Of a DNA stretch of 64,000 nt, positions 59,613-64,000 are shown piece by piece (positions within the stretch are counted from its first letter, which is position 1; the number at the start of each line of letters is the position of its first letter). Source of the stretch: Orientallactaga sibirica (lineage: Eukaryota > Chordata > Mammalia > Rodentia > Dipodidae); the NCBI GenBank assembly GCA_036365145.1, contig JAEOAD010002858.1:1-64000 (forward strand), given 5' to 3'. The position numbers were made by a program, and so were the translations under genes. The notes under the pieces are model-generated. The model saw only the letters and a program-made list of their open reading frames with translations, did not search any database and had not been told where the DNA came from.

Positions 59613-60448
59613 TTTTATCTTTATGTTAATGGGAAGGCAGCGAAGGGTGGGACAATGGTGTGTAGGATATAGCCATATAGACTTGAAAAACAGGTTTTTT
59701 TACCTCTAGCAGGGCAATATGAATGTCTCCAGCTGTTTTTTTAATTTTTAAAAGTAAATACTTTGGGCCCCGCGGGACACTTAGTTAAGAGCATAGAGGG
59801 AGTGTCTAGAGGCAAAAGGGGCGGAGACGGCAGCAGCTCGCCTCATGGCCTCATGGCGGATTGCCCGCCCATTCCTAAGATATTTTTAAAGCAAGTTAGG
59901 AGCCTGCCTATTTGCCTCCTTGTTGTTTGGTTGGCCTTTTATTTATTAATTTTTGATAAAAGTGACCAAAAGTGACGCCTGGAGGTGCGGGCGAGGCGCA
60001 GCCAGTGAGGCTCGGGGCAGTGCTCGGGCCCGGGCCGGAGTTGTCCCATTCGGCCCGGTCCCCGCAGGAATGTTGGTGGAGCCTGGCGGACCAGTGACTT
60101 GTGCTCCACGCCAGTGAGGAAAGTTAACCTCGGTTTGTATTTGATCACAGTTTACATTCACAGAAAGCTACATGGAGGAGTTGTCCTTCACCAGGGCTTT
60201 GAGCACATTTGTCTTAGGCAGTAGTTAGGGGCTGAAAAGAGCTGAAAAGATAGCTGCCTGGTGGCGGCTTGGGTGGCGGCCTTGGGAGAAAGGAGATTTT
60301 AAAAGTCAGTTTTAGTTTTTTCTTACAGTTTTTAAGGGCAAAAATGAACTTTTCCCTGGAAAAGCCTTTAAGGTTGGCAATTAAGGCAAGGAGGACTGAA
60401 TTAATCCATGTGGCTAAAACAAAAGTTTTGTCCCAAGAGCCATGGAGG
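59613..60448. other. Non-viral insert in ERV-3 with CpG-rich core
   Basis: About 830 bp with no viral similarity. 59970-60075 is GC- and CpG-rich (gcgggcgaggcgcagccag, gctcgggcccgggccgg), like part of a host CpG-island promoter or first exon. Flanks are AT-rich. Open frames here are short and unconvincing. Confidence 0.55.
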
Positions 60449-60705
60449 TTTTTTTTTTTTTTTTTTTTTTAATAGTAATATATATGAGTACAACATAAGC
60501 ATCTTTTTAGGTCTACCCACGTGGTGAGTTTCTTTTTTAGGTTTGCCCACGTGGTGTTTCTAAGATGGCGCCCCCATTCAAATGGGGCAGGACAAAAATG
60601 GCGGCACCGCAGAAGCGGTCTGTCGGAAACCCAAAAATGAGAGGAAAGAGAAAAGAACAAGAGATGTTGAAGTTTGGGACGGAGTTTTTATTTAAATGAG
60701 GAGGC
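60449..60705 (-). other. Possible retroposed segment ending in an A run
   Basis: A 22-base T run (60449-60470, + strand) would be the poly(A) tail of a minus-strand insert about 230 nt long that begins near the gag break at 60705. On the plus strand it holds two near-copies of 'cccacgtggtg' (about 60514 and 60547), each with an E-box CACGTG, and two YY1-like words, aagatggcgcc (60561) and aaaatggcggc (60595). Confidence 0.45.
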
Positions 60706-61052
60706 AAAACATTTAAAGTCTCCTCTAATGCAGGATACGATCCTCTGGGGCCTCTCTGCCCCTTCCGAGGGGGCGGGCATGAATGAGCCTCGCCTATCTC
60801 CTCAAGTTTTTCCTTTAGACTTTTTTCCTTTTTTTTTTGTCTCTTTTTTTGACTGGATCCTATTTTTCCCTTTTGTTTCTTCCTAGGCCTAGCATGTGAG
60901 TCCCCGCTAGTATCTGACTCTGAAAGACTGTCCTGATGTTGGGCTAAAGCTCTTTGCCCCTCCCCAATTATTTTCGCATGTTTACCGCTATAAAACCCCA
61001 AACAAAACAGACAAAAACAGGCGAGGAAAGCCAGGGTCAGTCAAAAATCCAT
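60706..61052 (-). pseudogene. gag: ERV-3 gag N-terminus
   Basis: Minus strand, ATG at 61052-61050, 22 bases after the splice donor. Codon 4 is TGA; after it the frame is open and hydrophobic (LTLAFLACFCLFCLG), then matches ERV-1: RALAQHQDSLSESDTSG, the RPRKK basic part and EIGEAHSCPP. Similarity ends at about 60706 (ETLNVL). The hydrophobic start agrees with an ER-targeted, IAP-like Gag. The early stop and truncation rule out function. Confidence 0.85.
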
Positions 61053-61073
61053 CAGAGAACAAAGCCGGGGATG

Positions 61074-61079
61074 ACTTAC
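61074..61079 (-). promoter_or_regulatory. Splice donor in ERV-3 leader
   Basis: GTAAGT on the minus strand in the same context as ERV-1 (gacgtcggtaagtcatcccc). Confidence 0.6.
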
Positions 61080-61154
61080 CGACGTCTACCTCTCCGTGTG
61101 TCAAGTTCTGAATCTTCTTCGGCCCTCCGCCTGGCGTCTTTGAAAGGTCCGGCG

Positions 61155-61173
61155 TCCCGGGCTTTCGGCACCA
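61155..61173 (-). other. Primer binding site, tRNA-Phe-like with extra base
   Basis: Minus strand TGGTGCCGAAAGCCCGGGA. It matches the tRNA-Phe complement except for one inserted G after GAAA; ERV-1 has a G at the same place as a substitution. Confidence 0.75.
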
Positions 61174-61176
61174 CTT

Positions 61177-61507
61177 TGCGGCGAGCCCTTCCCAACCAGC
61201 AGGAAAGGAACAGCCACAAACGAAGATCCTTCTTGTATCACAGTTTTATTGGAGAGCACTTGGTTAACAGATGAGTTGATGGCGGAGGGGGGGCCCAAAT
61301 CTGCAGCTGCTTTTATAGAGTGTACTGCTACAAGGCGTTTACTGATTGGTTGCGACCAGCTTGCCATCACCAGGTGCCACGGGATAGGCTTGGGACAGGT
61401 TGCGTCAAGCGCATGCGCATACCTTAGATACGGTTGGCGCCAAGGCACTGTCTAATATGGAGGAGCCAGCGCCATCTTGTAATGGCGACTGCTTACGGCT
61501 CCCTGCA
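61177..61507 (-). repeat. ERV-3 5' LTR
   Basis: 331 bp, identical by eye to the 3' LTR except 'gaggggggg' in place of 'gagggcggggg'. TATAAAA at 61311-61317 and the YY1-like site are on the minus strand. Confidence 0.95.
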
Positions 61508-64000
61508 GTAAAGTAGTTTGTTGAGAAAACAAACATCTTCATTGCGAAACATTGTACTCTGTGAAATAAGCTCATTCGGTTCTAGGAAGCAGTTGCTTTC
61601 CTACAAAGAAGGTTGAGTGCAACAAGTTCAAACTTTCCTTGTTAATGTAGTCTGAAAAGTTGCACAACTTAGTAGATTGGCCTCATTTCTAAAGTAGTTT
61701 GTTTACAGAACACACATATTCATTACCGAACACTATACTATGTGAAATGAGCTAGTTCGGTTCTAGGAATCACTTGCTTTCCTACGAAGAAGGTTGAGTG
61801 CAGCAAGTTCAAACTTTCCTAGTTTGTGTAATCTAACAAGATGTACAAGTCAGTGGATTCGCCTCATTTCTAAAGTAGTTTATTTAGAAAAGAAACATCT
61901 TCAGTACTGAACACTGTACTGTGTGAAATAAGGTAATACAGTTCTAGGAATCAGTTTAATATCTATGAAGATGGTTGAGTTCAGCAAGTTCAAACTTTCC
62001 TTGTTAATGTAATCTAAAAAATGCACAACTTAGTAGATTGGTCTCATTTCTAAAGTAGTTTGTTTAGAAAACAAACATCTTCATTACCGAACACTGTACT
62101 GTGTGAAGTAAGCTAGTTCCGTTCTAGGAATCACTTGCTTTCCTACAAAGAAGGTTGAGTGCAGCAAGTTCAAACTTTCCTAGTTTGTGTAATCTAACAA
62201 GATGTACAAGTTAGTGGATTCGCCTCATTTCTAAAGTAGTTTCTTTAGAAAAGAAACATCTTCAGTACCGAACACTGTACTGTGTGAAATAAGTGAATTC
62301 GCGTGAAGGAATCACTTTAATTTCTGCGAAGAAGGTTGAGTGCAGCAAGTTCAAACTGTCCTTTTTAATGTAATCTAAAAAGATGGCCAAGTTAGTAGAT
62401 TCGCCTCATTTGTAAAGTAGTTTGTTGAGAAAACAAACATCTTCATTGCCAACCATTGTACTGTGTGAAATAAGCTCATTCGGTTCTAGGAATCAGTTGC
62501 TTTCCTATAAAGAAGGATGAGCGCAGCAATTTCAAACTTTCCTTGTTAATGTAATCTGAAAAGATGCACAACTTAGTACATTGGCCTCATTTCTAAAGTA
62601 GTTTGTTTAGAAAACAAACATCTTCATTACCGAATACTATACTATGTGAAATGAGCTAGTTCGATTCTAGGAATCACTTGCTTTCCTACGAAGAAGGTTG
62701 AGTGCAGCAAGTTCAAACTTTCCTAGTTTTTGTAATCTAACAAGATGTACAAGGTAGTGGAGTCGCGGCATTTCTAAATTAGTTTCTTTAGAAAAAAACA
62801 TCTTCAGTACCGAACACTGTACTGTGTGAAATAAGTTAATTCATTTCTAGGAATCAGTTTCCTTTCTACGAAGATGGTTGAGTTTAGCAAGTTCAAACTT
62901 TCCTTGTTACTGTAATCTAAAAAGATGTCCAAGTTAGTACATTCGCCTCATTTCTAAATTAGTTTCTTTAGAAAACAAACATCTTCAGTACCGAACACTG
63001 TACTGTGTGAAATAAGTGATTTCTCTTCTAGGAATCAGTTTAATTTCTACGAAGATGGTTGAGTGCAGCAAGTTCAAACTTTCCTTGTTAATATAATCTA
63101 AAAAGATGGCCAAGTTAGGAGATTCACCTCATTTGTAAAGTAGTTTGTTGAGCAAACAAACATCTTCATTGCCAAACATTGTACTGTGTGAAATAAGCTC
63201 ATTCAGTATTAGGAATCAGTTGCTTTCCTATAAAGAAGGTTGAGTGCAGCAAGTTCAAACTTTCCTTGTTAATGTAATCTGAAAAGATGCACAACGTAGT
63301 AGATTGGCCTCATTTCTAAAGTAGTTTGTTTACAAAACAAACATCTTCATTACCGAACACTATACTATTTGAAATGAGCTAGTTCGGTTATAGGAATTAC
63401 TTGCTTTCCTACGAAAAAGGATGAGTGCAGCAAGTTCAAACTTTCCTAGTTTGTGTAAATTAACAAGATATACAAGTTAGTGCATTCGCCTCATTTCTAA
63501 AGTAGTTTCTTTAGAAAAGAAACATCTTCAGTACTGAACACTGTACTGTGTGAAATAAGGTAAATCGGTTTTAGGAATCAGTTTAATTTCTACGAAGATG
63601 GTTGAGTGCAGCAAGTTCAAACTTTCCTTGTTAATGTAATCTAAAAAATGCACAACTTAGCAGATTGGCCTCATTTCTAAAGTAGTTTGTTTACAAAACA
63701 AACATCTTCATTACAGAAGACTATACTATGTGAAATGAGCTAGTTCGGTTCTAGGAATCACTTGCTTTCCTACGAAGAAGGATGAGTTTAGCAAATTCAA
63801 ACATTCCTCGTTTGTGTAATCTAACAAGATGTACAAGTTAGTGGATTTGCGTCGCTTCCAAAGTGGTTTCTTTAGAATACAAACATCTTCAGTACTGAAC
63901 ACTGTACTGTGTGAAAAAAGTTAATTCGGTTCTAGGAATCAGTTTCCTTTCTACGTAGATGGTTGAGTGCAGCAAGTTCAAACTTTCCTTGTTAATGTAA
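61508..64000 (+). repeat. Satellite array, block 4
   Basis: About 14 monomers, same orientation and in phase with block 3 across ERV-3 (first 6 bases GTAAAG). It reaches the window end without a boundary. No gene seen. Confidence 0.97.

Larger units (their letters stand above)
56209..61507 (-). mobile_element. ERV-3: young but defective ERV with replaced interior
   Basis: Minus-strand element of 5.3 kb. LTRs at 61177-61507 (5') and 56209-56541 (3') differ only by a 2 bp indel in a G/C run; target duplication GTAAAG at 56203-56208 and 61508-61513. In reading order (high to low coordinates): LTR, tRNA-Phe-like primer site, splice donor, gag start with an early stop, non-viral filler with a second gag fragment, SINEs and a U6-like fragment, C-terminal part of integrase, env, polypurine tract, LTR. 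Pro, RT and RNase H are absent. Same lineage as ERV-1 by its internal sequence, with a different LTR subfamily. A recent move with no usable Gag or Pol implies help in trans, as for mouse ETn elements with MusD (analogy only). Confidence 0.92.

Noticed and set aside
59939..60161. Short open frames in the CpG-rich segment of ERV-3
   Set aside because: Overlapping frames on a GC-rich stretch, no recognisable domain.
1..64000. CENP-B box in the satellite
   Set aside because: 'ttcgcctca' fits the first half (TTCGnnnnA) but the CGGG half is absent ('tctaa'); 'ttcggttctagg' fails at the A. No full box was seen, though not every monomer was checked.

Overview
This window is a mammalian tandem satellite array interrupted by three endogenous retrovirus (ERV) insertions. 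About 50.2 kb of the 64 kb (1-17043, 23801-30185, 31923-56208, 61508-64000) is a head-to-tail repeat of roughly 180-181 bp. It is AT-rich, all in one orientation, and runs off both ends of the window. I see no host gene. The array is most likely a centromeric or pericentromeric satellite of a rodent. B1-type and ID-type SINEs inside the ERVs support a rodent. Their B1 tails and one further SINE fragment resemble repeats I associate with jerboas (Dipodidae, e.g. Jaculus); that assignment rests on recognition, not on a search.

The satellite has internal order. Three main monomer types (here A, B, C) follow each other as a trimer of about 541 bp. They are mixed with minor types (D, E), A/B/C hybrids and truncated monomers. 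One rare D-related variant (marker 'cctaaattg') recurs at 1,988-1,989 bp, that is 11 monomers, in two separate places. A multi-monomer block near 9.0-9.6 kb reappears near 44.1-44.7 kb. Most monomers carry a short dyad symmetry whose two arms change together between types.

ERV-1 (17044-23800, + strand) is nearly full length: two LTRs, tRNA-Phe-like primer site, splice donor, gag, pro with dUTPase, protease and G-patch, pol with RT, RNase H and integrase, and an internally deleted env. The gag/pro/pol frames step by -1 twice, with slippery heptamers at the expected places, so it is a betaretrovirus-like (class II, IAP-related) provirus. Several frameshifts and stops show that it is dead. ERV-2 (30186-31922, +) is a small relative that keeps a 5' LTR stub, a broken env TM and a 3' LTR carrying a 225 bp GTGA/GTCA tetranucleotide tract. 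ERV-3 (56209-61507, - strand) has LTRs identical except for a 2 bp indel, so it is recent. Its interior is badly damaged: gag is interrupted, pro and RT are gone, and they are replaced by SINEs, a U6-like fragment and a CpG-rich segment. It therefore probably moved using proteins supplied by another element.

Each ERV is flanked by a perfect 6 bp target-site duplication of satellite sequence, and the satellite phase resumes exactly after each one. All three are therefore simple integrations into an existing array.
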